DNA of 64,000 bases from Eikenella corrodens (GCF_900187105.1 NZ_LT906482.1:1674001-1738000); one strand, 5' to 3'. Shown: positions 26,754-35,479, counted from the stretch's first letter. Translations and numbers: made by a program. Notes: generated by a model from the letters alone, not told the origin.

Positions 26754-27122
26754 TTAATCGTCGGGATCGAATTTGGAAGAGAGGATGCGGCCGCTGCGGG
26801 CATCCACAATCACTTCATAATCGCCACGTCGGCCGTCTAAATCCACTTCATACACGCGGCGGCCGCGCCAGGAGGTGAGGTCCACGTCGGTTACGCGGGC
26901 ACGGGTGTGGCGGGCGGCGATGTTGGCGGCGCGGGTGCTCGAAATATAGCCGGCCTGCCGATAGCGGCTGGGCTGATGGCTGCGGCGTGCCCGATGCTCT
27001 TGTGAGTAGCGATGGTGATGGTAGTCGTCATCATCGTAATCGTCGTGGTCGGCCAGGGCGGGCAGGGAAACGGCCATGATGGTGGCTGCCAGCAACAGGA
27101 GGGAGGATTTGCGTGCGGACAT
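26754..27122 (-). CDS. periplasmic PepSY-domain protein
   Basis: 122 residues from ATG 27122, which has AAGGAAA upstream; an ATG five codons earlier would include this ribosome-binding site. Signal peptide ARKSSLLLLAATIMAVSLPALA, then a histidine, aspartate and arginine-rich linker (DHDDYDDDDYHHHRY), then a PepSY domain (AANIAARHTRARVTDVDL to YEVIVDARSGRILSSKFDPDD). PepSY domains are thought to inhibit or sense periplasmic proteases or bind ligands; the His/Asp block may bind metal. Neighbour of a YgiW-like gene, both exported and stress-type. Confidence 0.88.
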   Translation of the reverse strand: MSARKSSLLLLAATIMAVSLPALADHDDYDDDDYHHHRYSQEHRARRSHQPSRYRQAGYISSTRAANIAARHTRARVTDVDLTSWRGRRVYEVDLDGRRGDYEVIVDARSGRILSSKFDPDD

Positions 27123-27220
27123 TGGCTTTCCTTTCACAGTTTAAGAGATTGGAGAAAACGAAACAGGCTACCTGAAAAATATAGCGGCAGTTTAAGCGAA
27201 ACTCAATGTGTTTGTTTAAA

Positions 27221-27288
27221 CTTGAAGCTTGCGCGTTAGCTTCGCAGAAACTCACTTCGTTCATTTTAACTGCGTTGAAGCTTCGCTT
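27221..27288. repeat. copy of the dispersed GCTTCGCAGAAACTCACTTCG repeat
   Basis: GTTAGCTTCGCAGAAACTCA, CTTCGTTCATTTTAAC, TGCGTTGAAGCT and then an eikDUS. Located between the divergent-looking starts of the PepSY gene and the 3' end of the YgiW-like gene. Confidence 0.7.
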
Positions 27289-27305
27289 TCAGGTAGCCTC
27301 ATTGC

Positions 27306-27659
27306 TTACTGGATACGGGTAACAGCTTTTACGTCCACTTCGGTGCCATGCCAGTCTTGGTCGATTTCGGCTTCAAGGCGCACTTTGTCGCGTGGGGTAA
27401 CGTTCAAGCCGCGCCATACATCGTTATCGATTTCCACTTCGATGCGGCCGCTGGTGTCGCGGAAGATGTAGTGTTCGTGGCGCACTTGGCGTTCGATGTA
27501 GCCTTCCAATGTAACGTAGCTGTCGTCCGGCACGCTGCGCAGTGCAGAAACGCGGGTTACGCTGTTTTGGTAGCCAGGTGCTTGGCCATTTTCGGAGAAG
27601 CCGGCAGAAGCGGTGGCGGATACGGCCAATAGGGCGGTGAGGAGCAGAGCGTTTTTCAT
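27306..27659 (-). CDS. YgiW/YdeI-family periplasmic OB-fold stress protein
   Basis: 117 residues with signal peptide MKNALLLTALLAVSATASA and AAGGAAA before ATG 27659. The mature part is a BOF (bacterial OB-fold) domain: VPDDSYVTLEGYIERQVRHEHYIFRDTSGRIEVEIDNDVWRG (read as a family block, no longer run needed). Relatives YgiW and YdeI protect against peroxide, metals and cationic peptides; the ligand is unknown. Sits beside the PepSY gene in the same orientation, separated by about 180 bases of repeats. Confidence 0.88.
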   Translation of the reverse strand: MKNALLLTALLAVSATASAGFSENGQAPGYQNSVTRVSALRSVPDDSYVTLEGYIERQVRHEHYIFRDTSGRIEVEIDNDVWRGLNVTPRDKVRLEAEIDQDWHGTEVDVKAVTRIQ

Positions 27660-27814
27660 GGTTTTTTCCTTTATTCAAGATTGGGGGGAGGTAAAAGCGA
27701 CAACCGGTGTTGCCTGAGTTGATGGCTTGCATTATAGGCAGGCAAGCTTAGCGGAAAATTAGGGCTGCGTGAAAAAATGTAAATTATGCCAACCGGCAAA
27801 AGGCTGGCTATGAT

Positions 27815-27850
27815 GAACTTTAAATCAGGACAAGGCGAGCCACCGCCACA
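27815..27850. repeat. fragment resembling a Correia element end
   Basis: AATCAGGACAAGGCG matches the inner end of the complete element at 24083-24186 in reverse orientation, but no terminal repeat is left. Possibly a decayed copy. Confidence 0.4.
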
Positions 27851-27881
27851 TGGGTTTCAATTCCATCCGCCGTAAAACAAT

Positions 27882-27911
27882 CCGGCCGTATCCATTGCGG
27901 AATACGGCCGG
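27882..27911 (-). terminator. terminator of the cytochrome c4 gene
   Basis: CCGGCCGTATCC and GGAATACGGCCGG form a strong hairpin with one bulge, 16 bases past the stop; on the minus strand it is followed by ATTGTTTTA. One of the few terminators here not made of eikDUS. Confidence 0.75.
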
Positions 27912-27926
27912 ACGGAATGGTACGGC

Positions 27927-28565
27927 TTATTGCAAACCTTGAATAAAGTTGCCTACGGCATCCATTTCTTCGTTGCTCATGCGTTTGGCAATGTCGCCCA
28001 TGATGGAGTTGGTGCGTTGGCCACTTTGATAGGAGCGCAGTTGATCCACCACATAAGATTTGTGTTGGCCGGCCAGGCGCGGGTAGGCTACTGCGCCGTC
28101 TTTTAGGGTTTGATTGCCCGGAATGCCTGCGCCGCCAGGGCCGTGGCACGACATGCAGGCCGGCAAACCTTTGGCCGGCAAGCCACCGCGGAAAATGCGC
28201 GCACCCAGTTCAGGATTTTCTTTGGGATTGCTTTCGCCGGATTTCGGGATTTGGCGGGTGAGGTAGGCGGCAGCATCGGAGATGTCTTTGTCGCTCAGGT
28301 TTTGTACCAGCGGGCGCATGGTAACGGCTGCGCCGGTGTTGCGGTCGCCGTTTTTGATGGCTAGGGTTTGCTGGATGATGTAGGCGGGATGTTGGGCCGA
28401 CAGGCGCGGATAGGTGGCGATATTGGTGTTGCCGTCTGCACCGTGACAGGCAGCGCACACCGTATCAACCACCCGCTTGCCGTTGTTCATGTCGGCGGCG
28501 GGCGGTGCAGCCAAGGTGAAGCCGGAAACGGCCAGCAGCAGGCCGGCTAAGGTAGTGTGTTTCAT
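27927..28565 (-). CDS. cytochrome c4, diheme periplasmic electron carrier
   Basis: 212 residues, signal peptide MKHTTLAGLLLAVSGFTLA, GGAGC before ATG 28565. Two class I cytochrome c domains in tandem, each with a heme motif: CAACH (about residues 37-41) and CMSCH (about 137-141); MRPLVQNLSD and MGDIAKRMSN provide the axial methionines. It carries electrons from the bc1 complex to cbb3 oxidase. Divergent from engB, as in Neisseria. Confidence 0.94.
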   Translation of the reverse strand: MKHTTLAGLLLAVSGFTLAAPPAADMNNGKRVVDTVCAACHGADGNTNIATYPRLSAQHPAYIIQQTLAIKNGDRNTGAAVTMRPLVQNLSDKDISDAAAYLTRQIPKSGESNPKENPELGARIFRGGLPAKGLPACMSCHGPGGAGIPGNQTLKDGAVAYPRLAGQHKSYVVDQLRSYQSGQRTNSIMGDIAKRMSNEEMDAVGNFIQGLQ

Positions 28566-28662
28566 GTATATGCTCCAAATCGGCGGGGCAGGAGGCCGCC
28601 GCCCAATACTCTGTTTTTATAAACGTGGTATTCTATACTAAATTTTACTTTTTGTTCCAGCC

Positions 28663-29322
28663 ATGCCGCTTTTTAAAAACGCTAAATTTTATACCACCGT
28701 TAATCACTTAAAAGACCTGCCCGATACCCCTGCTGAAATCGCCTTCGTGGGGCGCAGTAATGCCGGCAAATCCAGCGCTATCAATACGCTCACCGCCCAC
28801 ACCCGCCTGGCTTATGTTTCCAAAACTCCAGGCCGCACCCAGCATATCAACTTCTTCAGCTTGGCTAATGGGCACTATATGGTGGATTTGCCCGGCTACG
28901 GCTATGCCCAAGTGCCCGAAGCCGTGCGCGCGCATTGGGTACAGCTGCTTGGCGGTTACCTGCAAACCCGTGCCCAGCTTATCGGGTTGGTGTTGGTGAT
29001 GGACGCGCGCCATCCGCTCAAGGAGCTTGACAAGCAAATGCTGGAATTTTTTGCCAGCACCGGCAAACCTGTGCATATTTTGTTGTCGAAAGCCGACAAA
29101 CTTTCCAAAAACGAGCAGATTAAAACCCTCGCTGCCGTGCGCCGCGCCCTCCAGCCTTTTGCCGAGCGGCAAGCGGTAGGTGTGCAACTGTTTTCCAGCC
29201 TGAAAAAACAGGGTATGGAGGAAGTGGATGCCGTGGTGGCTGCATGGTTTGCGCAATGGGAGGCGGAGCATGCCCTGCCGGAGAGCGAACAGGTTGCCGA
29301 AAGCGGAGAAGAGGCTACCTGA
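28663..29322 (+). CDS. engB: ribosome biogenesis GTPase EngB/YsxC
   Basis: 219 residues. GTPase needed for late assembly of the 50S subunit. G1 GRSNAGKSS (30-38), G2/switch [13 protein letters not shown]3 DLPGYGYA, G4 LLSKADKL. A 42-base leader with TATACT at 28634-28639 precedes ATG 28663. The C-terminal tail ([18 protein letters not shown]) is an acidic extension, and its last codons are encoded by the start of an eikDUS. Confidence 0.95.
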   Translation: MPLFKNAKFYTTVNHLKDLPDTPAEIAFVGRSNAGKSSAINTLTAHTRLAYVSKTPGRTQHINFFSLANGHYMVDLPGYGYAQVPEAVRAHWVQLLGGYLQTRAQLIGLVLVMDARHPLKELDKQMLEFFASTGKPVHILLSKADKLSKNEQIKTLAAVRRALQPFAERQAVGVQLFSSLKKQGMEEVDAVVAAWFAQWEAEHALPESEQVAESGEEAT

Positions 29323-29432
29323 AACATGAAGCAGCCGGAAACCGATTGGTTTTAGTTGCAGCAATGAATTTCCTATAGGGTGAAGCGGCGCTGTATACAA
29401 TATTGCAGCGGTATCTCACAAAAGAATGAAAT

Positions 29433-29474
29433 CAGCTTTTCAGGTAGCCTCAGTTATGGCTACCTGAAAAGCTG
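29433..29474. terminator. 17-bp perfect eikDUS hairpin between engB and tsaE
   Basis: CAGCTTTTCAGGTAGCC and GGCTACCTGAAAAGCTG, 8-base loop. Confidence 0.75.
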
Positions 29475-29540
29475 CCAAAACAGCAGCAACAAGCTGGCTG
29501 AAGGCCGCATGGCTTAAACTTTCCCAACAGTATTTCAGGT

Positions 29541-29546
29541 TATAAT
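29541..29546 (+). promoter_or_regulatory. candidate -10 box right before tsaE
   Basis: TATAAT ends seven bases before ATG 29554, so transcription would begin at or next to the start codon. No Shine-Dalgarno sequence is present between them. Confidence 0.45.
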
Positions 29547-29553
29547 CCGCCGC

Positions 29554-30036
29554 ATGCAAAACTCTCTCTCTCTCTTTCTCAACGGCGAAGCCGCTACCGA
29601 AGCCTTCGGCAATCGAATCGCGCCCGATTTGGCCGCACCGCTGGTGGTGTGGCTGGAAGGCGATTTGGGTGCGGGCAAAACCACGCTGGTGCGCGCTATT
29701 TTGCGCCGGCTTGGGCATGCGGGCGCAGTGAAAAGCCCCACTTATGCCATTGTGGAAAGCTACCGGCCAAACGGCCTGGCGGTAAACCATTTCGATTTAT
29801 ACCGCTTTGCCGCACCGGAAGAGTGGGAAGATGCCGGGCTGGGCGAACTGTTTGTCGAGCCCACCCTCCATTTCATCGAATGGCCGCAACGTGCCGAGGG
29901 CTTTGCGCCCGCAGCCGATTTGCGCATCGCCCTGCAAAACAGCGGCAGCGGCCGTGTCTGTACTCTTTCCGCCGATTCTGAAAACGGCAAGCAACTTATC
30001 AAATTATGGCAAAACTTACCCGCCGAACTTTCCTAA
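29554..30036 (+). CDS. tsaE: tRNA threonylcarbamoyladenosine synthesis ATPase TsaE
   Basis: 160 residues. P-loop ATPase that with TsaB and TsaD makes t6A37 of ANN-decoding tRNAs. Walker A EGDLGAGKTTLVRAIL (about 36-48), KSPTYAIVESY, HFDLYRF and FIEWPQ are the family blocks. Promoter geometry suggests a leaderless mRNA. The 3' end overlaps amiC by 31 bases in another frame. Confidence 0.94.
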   Translation: MQNSLSLFLNGEAATEAFGNRIAPDLAAPLVVWLEGDLGAGKTTLVRAILRRLGHAGAVKSPTYAIVESYRPNGLAVNHFDLYRFAAPEEWEDAGLGELFVEPTLHFIEWPQRAEGFAPAADLRIALQNSGSGRVCTLSADSENGKQLIKLWQNLPAELS

Positions 30037-31283
30037 GCAGCGGCGCCGGCCTGCTGCTCCTGAGCATTGTGCCCACGGGCGAAGCACACGGCACGCCGCA
30101 GTTTGTGGCCGTGCGCATTTGGCCGGCCTCTTCCTACACCCGCGCCACGCTCGAATCCACCCGTCCCCTGCAGCATAAATATTTCCTGCTGGATAACCCG
30201 CGCCGCCTGGTGGTGGACATTCAGGGCGCGAGCCTAGACAGCGTGGTGCAGAGCCTGCCGCAGAAGCTCAGCCGCAGCGATCCTTATGTGGCCGGCATCC
30301 GCGTGGGGCAGTTCAACCCCGACACCATCCGCGTGGTGATGGATTTGAAAACCGCCGTGAACCCGCAAGTGTTCGCACTCACGCCGGTGGCCAATTTCAA
30401 ACACCGCTTGGTGATCGACCTTTATCCCACCCAGGCTGTGGCGCTGGCACAGGAAGCCAACGACCCGCTGATGGCGCTTCTGCAAGACTACACCAACGGC
30501 CGTATTCGCCAAGACGGTACCGCCACCGCGCAGGCGCAAACCACCAGCGTGCCGCCGGTGCAAAACCATGCCGGCGGCAACAGGCGCGGCAACCGCAAGT
30601 TGGTGGTGATGCTCGATCCCGGCCACGGCGGCGAAGATTCCGGCGCGGTCGGCCCAAGCGGCCTGCGCGAAAAAGACGTGGTGCTTTCGATTGCGCGCGA
30701 AGCCAAACGCGAAATGGAGCGGCTCGGCTATCAGGTGTACATGACGCGCAACGAAGACGTGTTTATTCCGCTGGGTGTGCGCGTGGCCAAGGCGCGCAGC
30801 CGCAAAGCCGATATTTTCATTTCGATTCATGCCGATGCCTTCACCACGCCGCAGCCGCGCGGCACCGGCGTGTATGCCTTAAGCCGGGGCAGAGCCACTA
30901 GCGCCGCCGCCCGTTGGCTGGCGCAATCGCAAAATGCCTCTGACCAAATTGGCGGCATCCGCGTGAGCGGCAACCGGCAGGTGGACCACACGCTGTTTGA
31001 CCTGGTGCAAACCGCCACCATCAACGACAGCCTGCGCCTGGGTAAATCGGTGCTCGACGAAATGGGCAAAATCAACCGCCTGCACAAAGGCCATGTGGAT
31101 CAGGCCGGCTTCGCCGTGCTCAAAGCGCCGGATATTCCGTCGATCTTGGTGGAAACTGCCTTCATTTCCAACCCCACCGAAGAGCGGATGCTGGCCAGCA
31201 GCCAGTTCCGCCAAAAAGCCGCCCGCGCCATTGCCGCCGGGGCACAGCAATATCTGGCCACGGCCGCGGTGGCAAGACGTTAG
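30006..31283 (+). CDS. amiC: N-acetylmuramoyl-L-alanine amidase AmiC
   Basis: 425 residues. Zinc amidase that splits septal peptidoglycan during cell separation. N-terminus MAKLTRRTFLSSGAG is a twin-arginine signal, so it is exported folded by Tat. AMIN domain at about 30-140 (targets to septum), a linker rich in Thr/Gln, then Amidase_3 with VMLDPGHGGEDSGAVG, ISIHADAF and ILVETAFISN (Zn ligands His, Glu, His and catalytic Glu). Its start lies inside the tsaE 3' end, giving translational coupling. Confidence 0.95.
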   Translation: MAKLTRRTFLSSGAGLLLLSIVPTGEAHGTPQFVAVRIWPASSYTRATLESTRPLQHKYFLLDNPRRLVVDIQGASLDSVVQSLPQKLSRSDPYVAGIRVGQFNPDTIRVVMDLKTAVNPQVFALTPVANFKHRLVIDLYPTQAVALAQEANDPLMALLQDYTNGRIRQDGTATAQAQTTSVPPVQNHAGGNRRGNRKLVVMLDPGHGGEDSGAVGPSGLREKDVVLSIAREAKREMERLGYQVYMTRNEDVFIPLGVRVAKARSRKADIFISIHADAFTTPQPRGTGVYALSRGRATSAAARWLAQSQNASDQIGGIRVSGNRQVDHTLFDLVQTATINDSLRLGKSVLDEMGKINRLHKGHVDQAGFAVLKAPDIPSILVETAFISNPTEERMLASSQFRQKAARAIAAGAQQYLATAAVARR

Positions 31284-31303
31284 CTGCTTGACCGGCAAGC
31301 GTT

Positions 31304-31335
31304 AAAGGCTACCTGAAAGTTTTCAGGTAGCCTTT
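31304..31335. terminator. 15-bp eikDUS hairpin after amiC
   Basis: AAAGGCTACCTGAAA, GT, TTTCAGGTAGCCTTT. Confidence 0.8.
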
Positions 31336-31397
31336 GCATTCGCGCCGGGTTGGATGCCTGTGCTACACTTCATACATTGTTTGTTTGCTTGGAAATC

Positions 31398-32453
31398 ATG
31401 ATGAAATTGAAATTTGCCCCCGCTTTAGCCGTTTTGTTTGTGTTGGCCGCATGCAGTAGCGAACAGCCGATTCCGCCTGTGCCGGAGGCGCAGAAGGTGG
31501 TGCCGGACGCATCGGCCTTGCCGGTATCGGAAACTGGGTTCAGCCAAAATGCCGAGGTACAGCGCTTTATCCGGCAGCAGGCCGGATTGGGTGTGATGGG
31601 CGAAGGCCAGTTGCAGCAGTTTTTCGCGCAGTCGGTGTATAAGGGTAATATTGTCAACATCATGAACCGCCCAGGCACATCGCGCCCGTGGTATGAATTC
31701 CGCAGCGGCAATGCCGGTGCGGGCAAAATCAACGGCGGCCGCCGCTTCTACCAGCAATACCGCCAAGTGCTCGACCAAGTGGCGCGCGAATACGGCGTGC
31801 CGGCGGAAGTGTTGGTGGCGATTGTGGGCATCGAAACGAACTACGGCAGCAATATGGGCAGCTTCCGCCTGGCCGATTCTCTGCCCACGCTGGCGTTCGG
31901 CTACCCGCGCCGCGGCGAGTTTTTCCAGCAGGAGCTGCATGAATTCCTGCTAATGGCCAAAGAAGAAGGACGCGATCCGTTCAGCTTCACCGGCAGCTAT
32001 GCCGGGGCGATGGGGATGCCGCAGTTTATGCCGTCGAGCTACCGCAAATGGGCGGTGGATTACGATGGCGACGGCCAGCGCAACATTTGGGGCAGCGTGC
32101 CGGATGTGGCGGCTTCGGTGGCCAACTATCTGAAAGCGCACGGCTGGCAGCGCGGCGGCAAGGTAATGGTGCCGGTGTCGATGGTGCCCACGCCGGAATT
32201 GCTGGCGCTGATTGATGAAAAAACCGCGCTGAATAAAACCGTGGGCGAGCTGCGTCGGATGGGGGTAACGCCGCTGGAGGAAGTGGCCGACCACGAAAAA
32301 GCCGTGCTGTTCCGCCTGGAAACCGCGCCAGGCCAGTATGATTACTATATCGGCCTCAACAATTTCTTCGCCGTTTGGCAATACAACCACAGCCGCCTGT
32401 ATGTGAGCGCGGTGCGCGAAATTGCCAACGGCGTGGGCGGCGGCAAGCTGTAA
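31398..32453 (+). CDS. mltB: membrane-bound lytic murein transglycosylase B
   Basis: 351 residues from ATG 31398 (a second ATG is the next codon). Lipoprotein signal MMKLKFAPALAVLFVLAAC with lipobox LAAC. SLT family 3 fold: catalytic glutamate in IVGIETNYGS, plus MGMPQFMPSSYRKWAVDYDGDGQRNIW and VASVANYLKAHGW. It cleaves the MurNAc-GlcNAc bond forming anhydro-MurNAc, the substrate stream for recycling by NagZ, AmgK and Mpl, all present in this window. Confidence 0.94.
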   Translation: MMKLKFAPALAVLFVLAACSSEQPIPPVPEAQKVVPDASALPVSETGFSQNAEVQRFIRQQAGLGVMGEGQLQQFFAQSVYKGNIVNIMNRPGTSRPWYEFRSGNAGAGKINGGRRFYQQYRQVLDQVAREYGVPAEVLVAIVGIETNYGSNMGSFRLADSLPTLAFGYPRRGEFFQQELHEFLLMAKEEGRDPFSFTGSYAGAMGMPQFMPSSYRKWAVDYDGDGQRNIWGSVPDVAASVANYLKAHGWQRGGKVMVPVSMVPTPELLALIDEKTALNKTVGELRRMGVTPLEEVADHEKAVLFRLETAPGQYDYYIGLNNFFAVWQYNHSRLYVSAVREIANGVGGGKL

Positions 32454-32468
32454 GCCCCGTTGCAATAG

Positions 32469-32507
32469 AGGCTACCTGAAAAGCAATCAACTGTTTTCAG
32501 GTAGCCT
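32469..32507. terminator. inverted eikDUS pair after mltB
   Basis: AGGCTACCTGAAAA and TTTTCAGGTAGCCT arms, 11-base loop, T-run after the second arm. Confidence 0.75.
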
Positions 32508-32556
32508 TTTCCGTTACAATACGCTACTCAAAAATTCAGCTAAGAAAGCACACACC

Positions 32557-32898
32557 ATGCCCAAAGTAACCGTCTTGCCGCACAGCGAATTGTGCCCCGA
32601 AGGTAAAATCATCGAAAACGCACCCGAAGGCGAAAGCATTTGCAGCCTGCTGCTCGATAACGGCATCGAAATCGAGCATGCCTGCGAACAATCCTGCGCC
32701 TGCACTACCTGCCACGTGATCGTGCGCCAAGGCTTCGACAGCCTGGAAGAACCCAGCGAAATCGAAGAAGACCTGCTCGACCAAGCCTGGGGCTTGGAAG
32801 CCGAATCGCGCTTGAGCTGCCAGGCCAAAGTGGCCGGCGAAGACCTCGTGGTGGAAATTCCCAAATACACCATCAACCACGCCCGCGAACATCATTAA
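32557..32898 (+). CDS. fdx: ISC-type [2Fe-2S] ferredoxin
   Basis: 113 residues from ATG 32557. Adrenodoxin-type ferredoxin that supplies electrons for Fe-S cluster assembly. Ligands are Cys43, Cys49 and Cys52 in HACEQSCACTTCHV and Cys88 in RLSCQAKV. Followed after 54 bases by iscX, the normal end of an isc cluster, but iscS, iscU, hscA and hscB are not nearby. Confidence 0.95.
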   Translation: MPKVTVLPHSELCPEGKIIENAPEGESICSLLLDNGIEIEHACEQSCACTTCHVIVRQGFDSLEEPSEIEEDLLDQAWGLEAESRLSCQAKVAGEDLVVEIPKYTINHAREHH

Positions 32899-32936
32899 GC
32901 TTGGCGCTCCCCAGCCGCCGGCCGTACACATCTAGT

Positions 32937-32948
32937 TTCAGGTAGCCT
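32937..32948 (-). repeat. eikDUS placed at the ribosome-binding position of iscX
   Basis: TTCAGGTAGCCT on the plus strand ends four bases before ATG 32953. AGG inside it sits at 10 bases from the start codon and no other Shine-Dalgarno sequence is present. Confidence 0.55.
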
Positions 32949-32952
32949 CATC

Positions 32953-33147
32953 ATGAAATGGACCGACACCCAACGCATTGCCGAAGAACTCTTCGACCGC
33001 CATCCCGACATCGACCCGAAAACCGTCCGCTTCACCCAGCTGCGCCAGCTCATCCTCGATTTGCCCGAGTTTGATGACGACCCGCAGCGTTGCGGCGAGC
33101 GCATTCTCGAAGCCGTGCAACAGGCTTGGATAGACGAAGCCGAGTAA
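32953..33147 (+). CDS. iscX: Fe-S assembly protein IscX
   Basis: 64 residues, full family length. MKWTDTQRIAEELFDRHPDIDP, TVRFTQLRQLILDLPEFDDDP and AWIDEAE are diagnostic. Small acidic adaptor that binds IscS and modulates cluster assembly. Probably cotranscribed with fdx. Confidence 0.95.
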   Translation: MKWTDTQRIAEELFDRHPDIDPKTVRFTQLRQLILDLPEFDDDPQRCGERILEAVQQAWIDEAE

Positions 33148-33184
33148 ACCGCCAGCCAATGTTTCAATTCCGTTGAAGCGCATA

Positions 33185-33224
33185 TTTTCAGGTAGCCTCA
33201 CTATCGATGCAGGCTACCTGAAAA
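33185..33224. terminator. inverted eikDUS pair after iscX
   Basis: TTTTCAGGTAGCCT and AGGCTACCTGAAAA with a 12-base loop; it lies 23 bases before the xth start. Confidence 0.65.
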
Positions 33225-33246
33225 ATTCATTCCGAAAGCAAACGCC

Positions 33247-34014
33247 ATGAAAATCGCCACTTGGAACGTAAACTCCCTCAAAGTGCGCCTGCCGCACGTG
33301 AGCGACTGGCTGATTCAGCATCAGCCCGACGTACTCTGCCTGCAAGAACTCAAGCTGGATCAAGACCAGTTCCCGCTTTCCGCCTTCGAAATGCTCGGCT
33401 ACCGCGCCGTGTGGAGCGGGCAGAAAACCTACAACGGCGTGGCCATCCTCAGCAAAGAAGAAGTGCAAAACGTGCACACCGGCCTGCCCGCCCTGCCCAA
33501 CGACCCGCAGCGGCGCGTGATTGCCGCCACCATCGGCGGCGTGCGCGTGGTGGATGTATATTGCGTGAACGGCGAAGCCGTGGGCAGCGAGAAATTTGCC
33601 TATAAGCAGCAATGGTTTGCCGCGCTGGCCGAATTTATCCGCAGCGAATTGGCGCAATACCCGGAATTGGTGCTGCTCGGTGATTTCAACATCGCCCCCG
33701 CCGATTTGGATGTGTACGACCCCGAAAAATGGCAGGGCAAAATCCTCTGCTCCGCTGAAGAGCGCGCCTGGTTTCAAACCCTGCTCGACCTCGGCCTCAC
33801 CGACAGTCTGCGCCGCCTGCACCCCGCCGAACCGCTCTACACCTGGTGGGACTACCGCATGAATATGTTCCGCCGCAAACTCGGCTTGCGCATCGACCAC
33901 ATCCTCGCCAGCCAAGCCCTGCTGCCGCGCCTTGCCGCCGCCGGCGTAGACACCGCCCCGCGCGCGCTGGAACGCCCCAGCGACCATGCGCCGGTGTGGG
34001 CGGAGTTTGAATAG
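33247..34014 (+). CDS. xth: exodeoxyribonuclease III family AP endonuclease
   Basis: 255 residues. Endonuclease/exonuclease/phosphatase fold: MKIATWNVNSLKVRL, CLQELKLD (metal-binding Glu), LLGDFNIAP, RIDHILAS and SDHAPVWAEFE (catalytic Asp and His). It incises abasic sites in base excision repair. Ends just before a bidirectional terminator shared with pyrC. Confidence 0.94.
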   Translation: MKIATWNVNSLKVRLPHVSDWLIQHQPDVLCLQELKLDQDQFPLSAFEMLGYRAVWSGQKTYNGVAILSKEEVQNVHTGLPALPNDPQRRVIAATIGGVRVVDVYCVNGEAVGSEKFAYKQQWFAALAEFIRSELAQYPELVLLGDFNIAPADLDVYDPEKWQGKILCSAEERAWFQTLLDLGLTDSLRRLHPAEPLYTWWDYRMNMFRRKLGLRIDHILASQALLPRLAAAGVDTAPRALERPSDHAPVWAEFE

Positions 34015-34032
34015 CACATCGTTGCCGCAATA

Positions 34033-34068
34033 AAAAAGGCTACCTGAAAAATTTCAGGTAGCCTTTTT
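34033..34068. terminator. bidirectional eikDUS terminator between xth and pyrC
   Basis: AAAAAGGCTACCTGAAA and TTTCAGGTAGCCTTTTT; T-tracts on both strands suit two convergent genes. Confidence 0.85.
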
Positions 34069-34093
34069 GCATCAAAATCAGAGTGGGCAGGGC

Positions 34094-35131
34094 TTACGCT
34101 TGCATCGTCCAAGCCACGCTGCCGCCGGCGCGCATGGGGACGAGGTTGCCGCCGCTGCCGATGGGGAAGCTGTTGGGCACGGTTTGCGCTTGTTTCACCA
34201 GGGTGATGGTGTCGGTGTTTTCGGGCAGGCCGTAGAAGCGGGCGCCGTTTTTCGAGGCGAAGGCTTCGAGTTTGTCGAGCGCGCCGATTTGCTCGAAGGC
34301 TTCAGCGTAGAGCTCGATGGCGGTGGCGGCACTGAACATGCCTGCGCAGCCGCAGGCATTTTCTTTGGCGTGTTGCGGGTGCGGCGCGGAGTCGGTGCCG
34401 AGGAAGAATTTGTGCGCTTGCGCACCGGATACGGCTTCGAGCAGGGCTTGGCGGTGGCTTTCGCGTTTGAGCACGGGCAGGCAGTAGTGGTGCGGGTGCA
34501 CGCCGCCCACCAAGAGGTCGTTGCGGTTGAGCAGCAGGTGCTGCGGGGTAACGCTGGCGGCGAGGTTTTCGCCGCTTTGGCACACGAGGCGGGCGGCTTC
34601 GGCGGTGGTGATGTGCTCGAACACGGTTTTGAGGCCGGGCACTTTATTCAGCACGGGTAGGAGGATGCGTTCGATGAATGCGGCTTCGCGGTCGAAGATG
34701 TCGATGGCAGGGTCGGTTACTTCGCCGTGCACCAGGAAGCGCATATCTTGGGCGGCGATTTCTTCGAGCACGGGCAGGAGTTTGAACAGATCGGTCACGC
34801 CGCTGTCGGAATTGGTGGTGGCGCCGGCGGGGTAGAGTTTGAAGGCAACGATGCCGGCGGCTTTGGCTTCCTGCACCAGGGCGGGGGTGGCGTGGTCGGT
34901 GAGATAGAGCGTCATCAGCGGTTGGAAGCGGCTGCCGGCGGGCAGGGAGGCGAGGATGCGTTCGCGGTAGGCCAAGGCATCGGCCACGCTAATCACCGGG
35001 GGCTTGAGGTTGGGCATGATTACGGCACGGCCCATCTGGCGGGCGGTGTGCGGCAAAACGTGGCGCAGGGTGTCGCCGTCGCGCAGGTGCAGGTGCATGT
35101 CGTCGGGGCGGAGGAGGGTGAGGGTTTGCAT
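34094..35131 (-). CDS. pyrC: dihydroorotase
   Basis: 345 residues from ATG 35131. Zinc amidohydrolase for the third step of pyrimidine synthesis. DMHLHLRDG gives the first metal histidines, [12 protein letters not shown] holds the carbamylated lysine, and HVxxH-type positions appear in VFEHITT and [20 protein letters not shown] carries the catalytic Asp. Class II (E. coli-like) length. The frame extends 29 codons upstream through an eikDUS, which is unlikely to be translated. Confidence 0.95.
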   Translation of the reverse strand: MQTLTLLRPDDMHLHLRDGDTLRHVLPHTARQMGRAVIMPNLKPPVISVADALAYRERILASLPAGSRFQPLMTLYLTDHATPALVQEAKAAGIVAFKLYPAGATTNSDSGVTDLFKLLPVLEEIAAQDMRFLVHGEVTDPAIDIFDREAAFIERILLPVLNKVPGLKTVFEHITTAEAARLVCQSGENLAASVTPQHLLLNRNDLLVGGVHPHHYCLPVLKRESHRQALLEAVSGAQAHKFFLGTDSAPHPQHAKENACGCAGMFSAATAIELYAEAFEQIGALDKLEAFASKNGARFYGLPENTDTITLVKQAQTVPNSFPIGSGGNLVPMRAGGSVAWTMQA

Positions 35132-35194
35132 GGTGGGGGCTTTCGTGATTTGGAGCGTTATATTTTCAGGTAGCCTTTGGATGCCGGGCGGATA

Positions 35195-35206
35195 AGGCTG
35201 CCTGAA
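35195..35206 (+). repeat. simDUS variant between pyrC and the TusA-like gene
   Basis: AGGCTGCCTGAA paired with an eikDUS at about 35164; together they form an imperfect hairpin. Confidence 0.6.
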
Positions 35207-35251
35207 ACTGTGTTGCAAGGTTGGTTAAAACGATATTGCGGTGAAGCCGGG

Positions 35252-35479
35252 TTATTTGTGTTGGATCACCAAAACGAACACGCCGTTATCCGTGCCAGAA
35301 GCGAGCAGCCGGTGGCCGGTTTGGCGGCAGAAGGCGGCAAAGTCGTCGGGAGCGCCGGGATCGGTGGCGCGCACGGAAAGTATCTGCCCGGTTTCTAAGG
35401 TGGCCAGCGCTTTTTTGGCGCGGAGAATGGGCAGGGGGCATTTAAGGCCGGTGAGGTCGAGCTCTAGGGTAGGGGTCAT
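35252..35479 (-). CDS. TusA/YedF-family sulfur carrier protein
   Basis: 75 residues. SirA-like fold with the signature GLKCPLPILRAKKAL; Cys14 is the persulfide-carrying residue. Family members relay sulfur for tRNA thiolation, molybdenum cofactor or selenium metabolism. The sequence LLASGTDNGVFVLVIQHK in the C-terminal strand is closer to general TusA-family proteins than to E. coli TusA itself, so no gene symbol is given. Confidence 0.88.
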   Translation of the reverse strand: MTPTLELDLTGLKCPLPILRAKKALATLETGQILSVRATDPGAPDDFAAFCRQTGHRLLASGTDNGVFVLVIQHK

